Source: Flavobacteriaceae bacterium (GTDB lineage: Bacteria; Bacteroidota; Bacteroidia; Flavobacteriales; Flavobacteriaceae). Taken from it: DNA of 11,001 bases. The stretch's first letter is position 1; the number at the start of each line of letters is the position of its first letter. The notes beneath the pieces are model-generated. The model did no database searches. It was not told the DNA's origin and saw only the letters and a program-made list of their open reading frames with translations. A program made the position numbers and the translations under genes. This document shows, one piece after another, positions 1 to 6,061 of this stretch. The stretch is taken from assembly GCA_947482805.1 (NCBI GenBank), contig CANKLK010000066.1:1-11001 (forward strand). The letters are read 5' to 3'.

Positions 1-194
1 TAGTGAAACCAGGTAAACTCTATGCGGTGAAATTCCAAGTATATCGGCATTTAAGGATTACTCGTCCGTTGCCGAAGGGTAGGAAGCTTGAATCAATGAG
101 CAATTGTTGGTCTAGATAAATGATAAGGTATTTCTAATTTGTTTTAGATTCTGAAACAAGTTCAGAAAGAACAGAATCCGGCTTACAGGTCTGC
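1..194 (+). ncRNA. rnpB: RNase P RNA (bacterial type A), 3' portion
   Basis: This is the catalytic RNA of ribonuclease P, which removes the 5' leader from pre-tRNAs together with the RnpA protein. The 5' part lies outside the window. Conserved type-A blocks appear in the expected order: GGTAAACTC (12-20), GGGTAGGAAGCTTGA (77-91), a P18-like hairpin (92-111), CTAGATAAATGA (112-123) and the 3' signature ACAGAATCCGGCTTACAG (171-188); all align with the E. coli RNA from memory. A P15-like stem TCGGCA/TGCCGA (44-49 with 70-75) encloses the loop expected to hold the CCA-binding site. A further perfect stem, TTCTGAA/TTCAGAA (149-155 with 161-167, 5-base loop), lies where P19 is found in some bacterial lineages. 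The 3' end is placed just before the T-run and is uncertain by a few bases. Confidence 0.95.
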
Positions 195-202
195 TTTTTT
201 TT
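188..202 (+). terminator. Likely rnpB 3' end and U-tract
   Basis: Eight consecutive T (195-202) follow directly after GGTCTGC, which is the position of the 3' strand of the P1 helix. P1 paired with the missing 5' end of the RNA could act as the terminator stem. The partner strand is outside the window, so the hairpin itself cannot be confirmed here. Confidence 0.45.
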
Positions 203-240
203 CTTTTGTAGCGCACGTTTTATCGTTCTATCATTCATGC

Positions 241-290
241 TCCCGCCATCCGCGCTTCACGGTAGCTCGCTCCTGTCGGGGCTATCGGGA
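241..290. repeat. GC-rich repeat-like element between convergent rnpB and rsmD
   Basis: By direct count 34 of these 50 bases are G or C (68%), in a strongly AT-rich setting. The ends are inverted, TCCCG (241-245) and CGGGA (286-290). Inside, GGTAGC (261-266) can pair with GCTATC (281-286) including one G-U pair. The patch lies just beyond the rsmD stop codon. From memory, flavobacterial genomes carry dispersed non-coding elements of similar look (CCCGATAG / GGATGGCGGG on the other strand) beside gene 3' ends. Membership of such a family is inferred, not shown. It may also serve as a 3'-end structure for the rsmD transcript; no T-run follows it on the minus strand. Confidence 0.45.
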
Positions 291-292
291 CA

Positions 293-847
293 TTATTCGT
301 CTTCTTCACTTTCAAATTCAAAAAAAGTAAACACTGAACCACCATAATTTTTTTGGAAAGAATAATTAGGCATTTGGTCCAATTTGGTGTATTTCGAATG
401 TTCAACAACTAGCATGCCTTCATCATCCAATAATGCTCTGTCAAAAATAAGTTCAACGATTTTCTCGAATTCCTTCTGGCTCATTCCATAAGGAGGATCA
501 GCAAAAATAATATCGTAGTTACCACTGTGTTTTTCCAGAAATGTAAAGACATCACTTTTTATCGCAGTAATATCAAAATCGAATTCTTTTGCAGTTTTTT
601 TAATGAAGTTTACACAACCCATATCGCCATCAACACAAAGAATAGGTGAACAACCTCGTGAGCCAAACTCATAACTAATACTTCCGGTACCGGCGAACAA
701 CTCCAATACTTTCAGTTCCGAAAAATTAAAATGATTGTTCAAAACGTTGAATAACGCTTCTTTGCTCATGTCGGTTGTGGGGCGAACAGGAAGGTTCTTG
801 GGCGGTGCTATTCTTCTACCTTTATATTTTCCCGAGATGATTCTCAT
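293..847 (-). CDS. rsmD: 16S rRNA (guanine966-N2)-methyltransferase RsmD
   Basis: It uses S-adenosylmethionine to methylate N2 of G966 in 16S rRNA on the assembling small subunit, in the cytoplasm. The 184-residue length is typical of the family. The N-terminus MRIISGKYKGRRI and the RPTTDMSKEALFNVL block (22-36) are characteristic of RsmD. SAM-binding motif I is LELFAGTGSISYE (48-60), an acidic residue sits at the end of strand 2 (CVDGD, 71-75), and the catalytic motif IV is ADPPY (116-120). The start ATG overlaps the stop of the upstream DUF3822 gene in an ATGA arrangement, so translation is probably coupled. It has no promoter of its own and runs convergent to rnpB. The C-terminus is acidic (ESEEDE). 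Identity is secure. Confidence 0.95.
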   Translation of the reverse strand: MRIISGKYKGRRIAPPKNLPVRPTTDMSKEALFNVLNNHFNFSELKVLELFAGTGSISYEFGSRGCSPILCVDGDMGCVNFIKKTAKEFDFDITAIKSDVFTFLEKHSGNYDIIFADPPYGMSQKEFEKIVELIFDRALLDDEGMLVVEHSKYTKLDQMPNYSFQKNYGGSVFTFFEFESEEDE

Positions 848-1656
848 GAGTGTAACAATATAAAATGCTCCCGTTTTTCGGCATCGGTTAAATTACCTTG
901 CATAAAACTCACATCAAACAAATTGGTGTTTCGCACATATTTAAAGGCAATTTTATAAAGCGGATCATCTTCTAAAATTTTGCCTAATAATTCCAATTTA
1001 AAACTCTCCGGATTTAGATGCAATTGCTCGGCAGTGAATACTATATAATAGATAAAATCTTCTGGAGTCTTATATTCAAAAGTGTTATAAAGTTGTAATT
1101 TTTGATTTTGGATTACCACAATTTCAAAATGTGTATCATTCACATGTACAAACATTTTGGATTCTTCATTGTTTTTGGAAATATCCAATAATTTTTTTAC
1201 CAAAACAGTATTCGCATGTTTGTAATCAAAAGTGCCGAATTGGTCAATGAAATAATTATTTAAGTTAACATACGGAATGTACACATTATTCATTTCGTAA
1301 TTACCTAATTCATCATAAGCAAAGAAATCGGTTTCAAAAACCTTGGTGTTAAATTGCAGATAACTGCCCAAATAATCCTCGTCAAATAATGCTGTTGGCA
1401 CAAAAGTCGAAAGATTATTACTGTGAATAATTACAACTTCATCATAACCAGATTTGAGTTCGGGATTATTCTGAAACGCTTCTGCAAACAAATCTTCTAT
1501 CTTGGTAGTGAGATTCACTTTGCCCAAAACAACTTTTTGTAAGTTGGTAGCTTTGTTGGTCAGTGTATCAAACGTAGCAAAAGACAAACCATTCAGGGAA
1601 ACCTGAATTGCCAGTTTTTGGTAAATTTTATCGACAACACTACTGTTTTGCAACAT
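844..1656 (-). CDS. DUF3822 family protein, function unknown
   Basis: A 270-residue soluble protein without signal peptide or membrane segment. I recognise it as the Bacteroidota family DUF3822, which I recall lying directly upstream of rsmD. The layout suggests a two-lobed fold. The first lobe runs from about 13 to 110, with strand-like stretches near 16-29 and 72-78 (YDEVVII). The second begins near 165 with a hairpin (MFVHVNDTHFEIVVI, 168-182; KLQLYNTF, 186-193) and a helix (199-214). This order resembles actin/ASKHA-type proteins such as PilM, but I see no phosphate-binding glycine motif, so activity cannot be assigned. It overlaps rsmD by 4 bases and has a good -7 box upstream (1681-1689), making it first gene of a two-gene unit. 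A role linked to ribosome assembly is suggested only by position. Confidence 0.75.
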   Translation of the reverse strand: MLQNSSVVDKIYQKLAIQVSLNGLSFATFDTLTNKATNLQKVVLGKVNLTTKIEDLFAEAFQNNPELKSGYDEVVIIHSNNLSTFVPTALFDEDYLGSYLQFNTKVFETDFFAYDELGNYEMNNVYIPYVNLNNYFIDQFGTFDYKHANTVLVKKLLDISKNNEESKMFVHVNDTHFEIVVIQNQKLQLYNTFEYKTPEDFIYYIVFTAEQLHLNPESFKLELLGKILEDDPLYKIAFKYVRNTNLFDVSFMQGNLTDAEKREHFILLHS

Positions 1657-1680
1657 AGTTATTTTGAATTAGTGCGAATG

Positions 1681-1689
1681 GCAAACTTA
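1681..1689 (-). promoter_or_regulatory. -7 box for the DUF3822-rsmD unit
   Basis: On the minus strand the sequence reads TAAGTTTGC, an exact match to the Bacteroidota -7 consensus TAnnTTTG. It lies about 24 bases upstream of the DUF3822 ATG, implying a leader of under 20 bases. No clean TTTG -33 box is found at normal spacing; that region falls in the heptamer repeat. Confidence 0.55.
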
Positions 1690-1695
1690 CAAAAC

Positions 1696-1730
1696 AATTG
1701 ACAATTGATAATTGATAATTGATAATTAAT
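1696..1730. repeat. Heptamer tandem repeat (AATTGAY x4, plus one degenerate copy)
   Basis: Four head-to-tail copies of a 7-base unit (AATTGAC once, then AATTGAT three times) are followed by an altered copy, AATTAAT. The array lies in the divergent promoter region between the DUF3822 gene and the helicase gene, right upstream of the minus-strand -7 box. AATT is self-complementary, so the copies can partly pair with each other. The rest of this 185-base gap is AT- and pyrimidine-rich and holds only the two promoter boxes. Confidence 0.85.
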
Positions 1731-1807
1731 TCCTGTTTCATTTGAAGTAATATCTTCCAAATTTAAAACTCTATCATCTATTATCTTTCATCTTTCTTCT
1801 TTATCAC

Positions 1808-1815
1808 TATATTTG
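1808..1815 (+). promoter_or_regulatory. -7 box for the RecD-like helicase gene
   Basis: TATATTTG matches the Bacteroidota TAnnTTTG consensus exactly and ends 26 bases before the helicase ATG. Only a weak -33 candidate, TTTCA (1786-1790), lies at about the right distance. Confidence 0.5.
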
Positions 1816-1841
1816 AAATTCAATTTCCTTTTTAAATCCAA

Positions 1842-3263
1842 ATGACTTCCAGCCAGTTTTACAGTGTGTTACAAAAACAGTTTCCGTTTCAACCAACAGT
1901 AAAACAGGATATTTTTTTTCAGAAAATTGCCGGTTTTTTAACCAATTCTAATACCAACGAAATATTTGTTTTGAAAGGTTATGCCGGAACCGGAAAAACA
2001 ACAGTGATTTCTACGATTGTTAATAGTCTGGGAACCATCAATAAAAAGTATGTTCTATTGGCGCCAACTGGTCGTGCTGCCAAAGTCATTGCAAATTACT
2101 CCAATAAACCTGCGTTTACGATTCACAAGAAAATCTATTTTCCGAAGAAGGGAAAATCAGGCGGCGTTTCGTTTACGATGCAAACTAACAAACATAAAAA
2201 CACCATATTTATAGTAGATGAATCTTCTATGATTTCGGATGTAAATACCGAAGCCAAATTATATGAAAACGGATCGCTGCTTGATGATTTGATTTCGTAT
2301 GTCTATAATGGGGATAATTGCAAAATGATTTTGCTTGGTGATACTGCTCAATTACCTCCGGTACAATTGGATGTCAGCCCGGCATTGGATTCGGAAAAAT
2401 TGGCTATGAATTACGACAAGGAAATTTTTTCTATCGAGTTGGATGAAGTCATGCGGCAGGAAGAAAAATCAGGAATTTTATATAATGCAACCCTGTTGAG
2501 AGAATTGCTCAAAAGTCATTTTGTAGATACTTTTGAGTTTGATTTAAAAGGTTTCAAAGATATTGTCCGATTGACTGACGGTTTTGATATTCAGGATGCG
2601 ATACAAAGTGCTTATAGTAATTATAGTATAGAAGACACTTGTTTTATTGTGCGTTCTAACAAAAGAGCGAATCAATACAACCAACAAATACGAACCAGAA
2701 TTCTAGACAAAGAAAGTGAGCTTTCTGTTGGGGATTATTTGATGGTGGTAAAGAATAATTATTTTTGGTTAAAGGAAACTGACGAAGCCGGATTTATTGC
2801 CAATGGCGATATCGTTGAAGTTTTAGAAATTTTCAGCTTTAAGGAATTATATGATTTCAAATTTGCCAAAGTCAAAGTCAGAATGGTGGATTATCCCGAC
2901 CAAAAACCATTTGAAACCATATTATTATTAGACACCATTACTAGCGAATCACCATCATTAACTTTTGATGAAAGCAATCGTTTGTATCAGGAAGTTATGA
3001 AAGATTATGAAGGCGAACCGCAATATCGAAAGTTTCTGAAAGTAAAAAATAACGAATATTTCAATGCTTTACAGGTAAAATTCTCTTATGCCATTACGTG
3101 TCACAAATCACAAGGCGGTCAGTGGAATACTGTTTTTATTGAGCAACCTTATTTGCCAAACGGTATTGATGTAGATTATGTGCGTTGGTTGTATACTGCA
3201 GTTACACGTGCAAAAGACAAATTGTATTTAATTGGTTTTAAGGATGAAAGTTTTGTGGAGTAA
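1842..3263 (+). CDS. RecD/Dda-like superfamily 1B DNA helicase
   Basis: An ATP-driven 5'-to-3' DNA helicase by family, presumably for DNA repair or recombination. The 473 residues carry the SF1 motifs in order: Walker A GYAGTGKTT (46-54), motif Ia APTGRAAK (74-81), Walker B FIVDESSM (123-130), motif III LLGDTAQLPPV (164-174), motif V in the UvrD_C_2 region ITCHKSQGGQW (418-428) and motif VI YTAVTRAKDKLYL (451-463). It is much shorter than E. coli RecD (about 600) or RecD2 (over 700). It lacks their long N-terminal regions and resembles compact Dda-type enzymes in size. No recB or recC neighbour is seen, so it probably acts outside RecBCD. The ATG is chosen because it is the first in frame after a good -7 box. 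Transcription diverges from DUF3822-rsmD. Family is secure; exact substrate is unknown. Confidence 0.9.
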   Translation: MTSSQFYSVLQKQFPFQPTVKQDIFFQKIAGFLTNSNTNEIFVLKGYAGTGKTTVISTIVNSLGTINKKYVLLAPTGRAAKVIANYSNKPAFTIHKKIYFPKKGKSGGVSFTMQTNKHKNTIFIVDESSMISDVNTEAKLYENGSLLDDLISYVYNGDNCKMILLGDTAQLPPVQLDVSPALDSEKLAMNYDKEIFSIELDEVMRQEEKSGILYNATLLRELLKSHFVDTFEFDLKGFKDIVRLTDGFDIQDAIQSAYSNYSIEDTCFIVRSNKRANQYNQQIRTRILDKESELSVGDYLMVVKNNYFWLKETDEAGFIANGDIVEVLEIFSFKELYDFKFAKVKVRMVDYPDQKPFETILLLDTITSESPSLTFDESNRLYQEVMKDYEGEPQYRKFLKVKNNEYFNALQVKFSYAITCHKSQGGQWNTVFIEQPYLPNGIDVDYVRWLYTAVTRAKDKLYLIGFKDESFVE

Positions 3264-3280
3264 AAATTAAAAAGACTTTG

Positions 3281-3289
3281 TACCTTAGC
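3281..3289 (+). promoter_or_regulatory. Possible -7 box for kdsB
   Basis: TACCTTAGC differs at one position from TAnnTTTGC and lies 24 bases before the kdsB ATG, in the 50-base gap after the helicase gene. A TTTTG (3251-3255) lies upstream at 25 bases, slightly longer than the usual spacing. Confidence 0.4.
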
Positions 3290-3313
3290 CACTCAGTAAT
3301 CTAATAACTCAAA

Positions 3314-4039
3314 ATGAAAATCATCGCCGTTATTCCAGCCCGTTATGCTTCTACACGTTTTCCTGCTAAACTAATGCAAGATTTAGGTGGAAAAACCGTA
3401 ATTCAAAGGACCTATGAAGCTGCTGCAAATACAGGATTATTTGAAGATGTTTTTGTTGTTTCCGACTCGATTTTGATTTATGACGAAATTATTAGTAATG
3501 GTGGTAAAGCCATTATGAGTGTCAAAGTTCACGAAAGCGGGAGCGACCGAATTGCCGAAGCTGTCGAGAATCTCGATGTTGATATTGTTGTAAATGTACA
3601 AGGCGATGAGCCATTCATTAACACAAAACCATTAGCTGAATTGCTTGATGTTTTCAGAAATGACTTTGATAAAAAAGTGGATTTGGCTTCGCTAATGTTT
3701 GAAATAAAGGATACAGTCGAAATTGAAAACCCAAATAATGTAAAAGTCGTAACCGACCAAAACGGATTTGCTTTGTATTTTTCACGTTCTGTAATTCCGT
3801 ATCCAAGAGATATTAATGTCGGAGTTCGCTATATGAAACACATCGGAATTTATGCTTTCCGCAAACAAGCGCTATTAGACTTTTATCGTTTGCCTATGAA
3901 ATCGCTCGAGGCTACCGAAAAACTGGAACAACTTCGCTATTTGGAATTTGGAAAACGCATCAAAATGGTGGAAACCGATCAAGGAAGTATTGGCATTGAC
4001 ACTCCTGAAGATTTGGAAAAGGCAAGAAAACTTATTTGA
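3314..4039 (+). CDS. kdsB: 3-deoxy-manno-octulosonate cytidylyltransferase (CMP-Kdo synthetase)
   Basis: It activates Kdo with CTP to give CMP-Kdo and pyrophosphate, supplying the sugar that is attached to lipid A in lipopolysaccharide; it is a cytoplasmic, Mg-dependent enzyme. The 241-residue length is normal. The nucleotide-binding N-terminus [13 protein letters not shown] (7-19), SGSDRIAEA (75-83), the metal-site motif NVQGDEPF (94-101) and the C-terminal [12 protein letters not shown] (227-238, with the second conserved Asp at 229) are all intact. It follows the helicase gene on the same strand after 50 bases and may have its own promoter. Its stop codon is only 2 bases from that of the opposing channel gene, with no room for a terminator between. 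Identity is secure. Confidence 0.96.
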   Translation: MKIIAVIPARYASTRFPAKLMQDLGGKTVIQRTYEAAANTGLFEDVFVVSDSILIYDEIISNGGKAIMSVKVHESGSDRIAEAVENLDVDIVVNVQGDEPFINTKPLAELLDVFRNDFDKKVDLASLMFEIKDTVEIENPNNVKVVTDQNGFALYFSRSVIPYPRDINVGVRYMKHIGIYAFRKQALLDFYRLPMKSLEATEKLEQLRYLEFGKRIKMVETDQGSIGIDTPEDLEKARKLI

Positions 4040-4041
4040 AA

Positions 4042-4749
4042 TTATTCCATTTCCTCATTGTCAAAATAACCTTTGCTTTTTAGTTTCGTTGAAAAGAAAT
4101 TCAAGAACAACACCACAAAAGACAAGAAGAACATTGCTTGAATACTTACCAAAACTTTTCCAAAAAGTGATATTGGGTGATAATCGCCAAAACCAATTGA
4201 GTTTGAACTCACAATACTAAAATAAATGGCATCAAACCAATGTCCGAATGGCTTGTTCATATTATTACCATGAGTATATAAAACAGCAAAAGAAAATATT
4301 ATTTCCATATAATTAAAAAACAACATTAACATCGATCGCTTATAAGAACGTGGACGAGTAAATAAATCGGAAGCAAAAATTAAGGTAGGTATATACAATA
4401 CAGTTTCCAATAACAAATAAACCATTGTATAAAGAATAAAATGATTGTATTGCCAATGGTTTGTCAAAATAAGCAACGGGAATAAAACCTTTGCCAAAAC
4501 ATATAGATCAAGTGCTAAATCTTGATATTCGTGTCCAATTTTATTGGATGCATATTTTATGTAAACACCAGGAAATAACAATTGAGAAGAAGAAAGAAAC
4601 AATCTTACAATTTTTTCAATTCCGTTATCAAATTGATGATCATTGTTCCAAATAGCTCTAATATTTAAAATCCGTCTTTCAATAGGATTGAATTTTGGCT
4701 TTTGGTTTGGAGAAACTTTTCCGATCAATAATTTTCTTAAAAGTCCCAT
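4042..4749 (-). CDS. Small potassium-channel-like membrane protein (Ion_trans_2 pore)
   Basis: A 235-residue inner-membrane protein with a soluble basic N-terminus (about 1-75) and four hydrophobic segments near 79-96, 103-126, 140-158 and 195-218. Between the last two lie a pore helix (170-181) and a selectivity-filter sequence SIGFGD (184-189), close to the K+ channel consensus T-V/I-G-Y/F-G-D. The only change is Ser for the first Thr, a conservative swap at the innermost K+ site. There is no voltage-sensor arginine ladder and no RCK or cyclic-nucleotide domain, so gating cannot be predicted. Its ATG shares one base with the stop of the SpeE-like gene (TAATG), so the two are probably translated together. 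K+ selectivity is inferred from the filter. Confidence 0.82.
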   Translation of the reverse strand: MGLLRKLLIGKVSPNQKPKFNPIERRILNIRAIWNNDHQFDNGIEKIVRLFLSSSQLLFPGVYIKYASNKIGHEYQDLALDLYVLAKVLFPLLILTNHWQYNHFILYTMVYLLLETVLYIPTLIFASDLFTRPRSYKRSMLMLFFNYMEIIFSFAVLYTHGNNMNKPFGHWFDAIYFSIVSSNSIGFGDYHPISLFGKVLVSIQAMFFLSFVVLFLNFFSTKLKSKGYFDNEEME

Positions 4750-5411
4750 TATTTTAGTTTTTTAATTGTAAATAATTCGTTGTGAATTTCGACTTTCGGA
4801 TACATTCTTAAGGAATATTCACCACCAAATTTTGATTTGTAAACCTGATTTCGTTCTTCTTGTTTTTTATTTATAACCATCGTATTGAACAAAATAAAAC
4901 CGTTCAAATTTAGTAACGAATTGATTCTATTTATGAAAAAATCCTGAAACAAAAAATTAGGCATCGACGTATCTTCAAAAATATCAATGATAATCAAATC
5001 GTATTTTAACTTGGTTTTCAAAACAAATTCAAAAGCGTCATCAATCACGATTTCAAGATTCTGAATTTTATCTAATTCAAAATATCGATTGGCAATATCT
5101 ATTACGGTTGCATCAATTTCAACACCGGTAATTTTCCCTTTGAATTTTATTTCATCTACCAAAGTTTTTATTACACTTCCGCCGGCAACACCAAGTATCA
5201 AAATGCTCTCAAAATTTCGAATGCGTTCAAAACCTATATATTTTAAGCCTTTTCTGAGTATTCGTTGTAAGCTTCCATAAGAATAATTAGTGCTTTTACT
5301 ATCTAAAACCAATTCACCATTGTTCCAAGTTACTTCTAGCGTTTTGCTGACCGCAGAATTTTTTTGGTAAACGTTAATCGGAATAAAATAGCTAAACAGT
5401 TTTTTAATCAT
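4749..5411 (-). CDS. SpeE-fold protein (spermidine synthase-like methyltransferase fold)
   Basis: A soluble 220-residue protein of the polyamine-synthase/SAM-methyltransferase fold. Numbered from the ATG at 5411, it has LDSKSTNYSYGSLQ (36-49), motif I LILGVAGGS (71-79), the acidic strand-2 motif GVEID (96-100), DDAFEF (124-129) and YDLIIIDIFED (137-147), then a MPNFLF stretch (150-155). True spermidine synthases have GGGDGG in motif I and an Asp-Ser/Thr-x-Asp-Pro catalytic loop; both are altered here. It instead resembles the widespread SpeE-like proteins often annotated spermidine synthase without proof. A longer frame begins at a TTG (5429), but that codon lies inside a perfect -7 box, so the ATG is preferred. 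It is first gene of a unit with the channel. Substrate unknown. Confidence 0.8.
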   Translation of the reverse strand: MIKKLFSYFIPINVYQKNSAVSKTLEVTWNNGELVLDSKSTNYSYGSLQRILRKGLKYIGFERIRNFESILILGVAGGSVIKTLVDEIKFKGKITGVEIDATVIDIANRYFELDKIQNLEIVIDDAFEFVLKTKLKYDLIIIDIFEDTSMPNFLFQDFFINRINSLLNLNGFILFNTMVINKKQEERNQVYKSKFGGEYSLRMYPKVEIHNELFTIKKLK

Positions 5412-5426
5412 CAATAAATATTTTCT

Positions 5427-5434
5427 CAAAAGTA
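5427..5434 (-). promoter_or_regulatory. -7 box for the SpeE-like/channel unit
   Basis: The minus strand reads TACTTTTG, an exact TAnnTTTG match, ending 15 bases before the ATG at 5411. It overlaps the TTG that would start the longer reading frame, which argues for the ATG start. Confidence 0.5.
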
Positions 5435-5446
5435 TTACAGAAACAC

Positions 5447-5455
5447 TAAATTTAC
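5447..5455 (+). promoter_or_regulatory. Possible -7 box for the acyltransferase-carboxypeptidase genes
   Basis: TAAATTTAC differs from TAnnTTTGC by one base and ends 14 bases before the acyltransferase ATG. It lies back to back with the opposing -7 box 5427-5434. No clear -33 element is visible. Confidence 0.3.
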
Positions 5456-5469
5456 GGAAAATATGGATA

Positions 5470-6051
5470 ATGAAACAACGACTTTATAAATTTATTTTCT
5501 ACCGTTTGCTCGGTTGGAAACTAATTGGTACTGTTGATGCAAGAATTAAAAAATGTGTCATTGCAGTTATACCACACACCTGCAACTTTGATTTCTTTTT
5601 AGGATTATTTTCCAGAGGAATTATAGGTGTAGAAATGAATTTTGTTGGTAAAAAAGAATTGTTCAAATTTCCTTTTGGATGGTATTTTAGAAGTGTTGGT
5701 GGCGCACCATTAGACCGAAGTGGCGGAAAAAATAATGTAGACGCAACGGTTGCCATTTTTAATAACAGGGAAGTTTTCAGATTAGCATTATCTCCGGAAG
5801 GAACTCGGAAGAAAGTAACCGAACTTCGAACCGGATTTTATTATATAGCATTAAAAGCTAATGTTCCAATAATTCCAGTAGCTTTTGATTATAGTAAAAA
5901 GGAAGTCAGAATTGGCAATCCTGTAAATGTAACGGGCAATTATGAAGAAGATATGAAGATTATATTACCATTCTTTAAAGATGCCAAAGGGAAAATTCAG
6001 GAAAGAGGATTTAGCTTCGCTGAATTCGGCAATGCTTCCGGTAAAGTTTAA
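5470..6051 (+). CDS. PlsC-like 1-acyl-glycerol-3-phosphate-type acyltransferase
   Basis: A 193-residue member of the lysophosphatidic acid acyltransferase superfamily, which moves a fatty acyl chain onto a glycerolipid or related acceptor at the inner membrane face. All four family blocks are visible: the catalytic HX4D motif as HTCNFD (36-41), GGAPLDRSGG (77-86), the phosphate-binding SPEGTRKK (108-115) and VPIIPVAFDY (132-141). It is shorter than E. coli PlsC (245) and has no obvious transmembrane helix; the N-terminus (FIFYRLLGWKLIG, 8-20) could be a membrane-association segment. It belongs to a compact subgroup whose acceptor is not certain, so a plsC symbol is not given. The carboxypeptidase gene starts 10 bases after its stop, suggesting co-transcription. 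It diverges from the SpeE-like gene. Confidence 0.85.
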   Translation: MKQRLYKFIFYRLLGWKLIGTVDARIKKCVIAVIPHTCNFDFFLGLFSRGIIGVEMNFVGKKELFKFPFGWYFRSVGGAPLDRSGGKNNVDATVAIFNNREVFRLALSPEGTRKKVTELRTGFYYIALKANVPIIPVAFDYSKKEVRIGNPVNVTGNYEEDMKIILPFFKDAKGKIQERGFSFAEFGNASGKV

Positions 6052-6061
6052 AAACAAACGA

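Noticed and set aside
203..240. A possible minus-strand terminator for rsmD beyond the GC-rich patch
   Set aside because: On the minus strand this stretch has A-runs, not T-runs, and no stable hairpin, so no intrinsic terminator is claimed.
2017..2214. Frames overlapping known genes (for example 2017-2214 +, 3948-4220 +, 5089-5280 +, 5499-5756 -, 6199-6390 -, 7796-7981 +)
   Set aside because: Each lies in another frame of a gene with clear family motifs, has no start signal and shows no recognisable domain.
4749..5411. Calling the SpeE-like gene a true spermidine synthase (speE)
   Set aside because: The GGGDGG and D-S/T-x-D-P motifs that bind the aminopropyl donor and catalyse transfer are not present in that form, so only the fold is claimed.
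5981..6061. Upstream extension of the M14 carboxypeptidase to an ATG at 5981
   Set aside because: It would overlap the acyltransferase gene by 71 bases, and the added 27 residues are basic and unlike a domain or signal peptide. The ATG at 6062 gives a normal 10-base gap.
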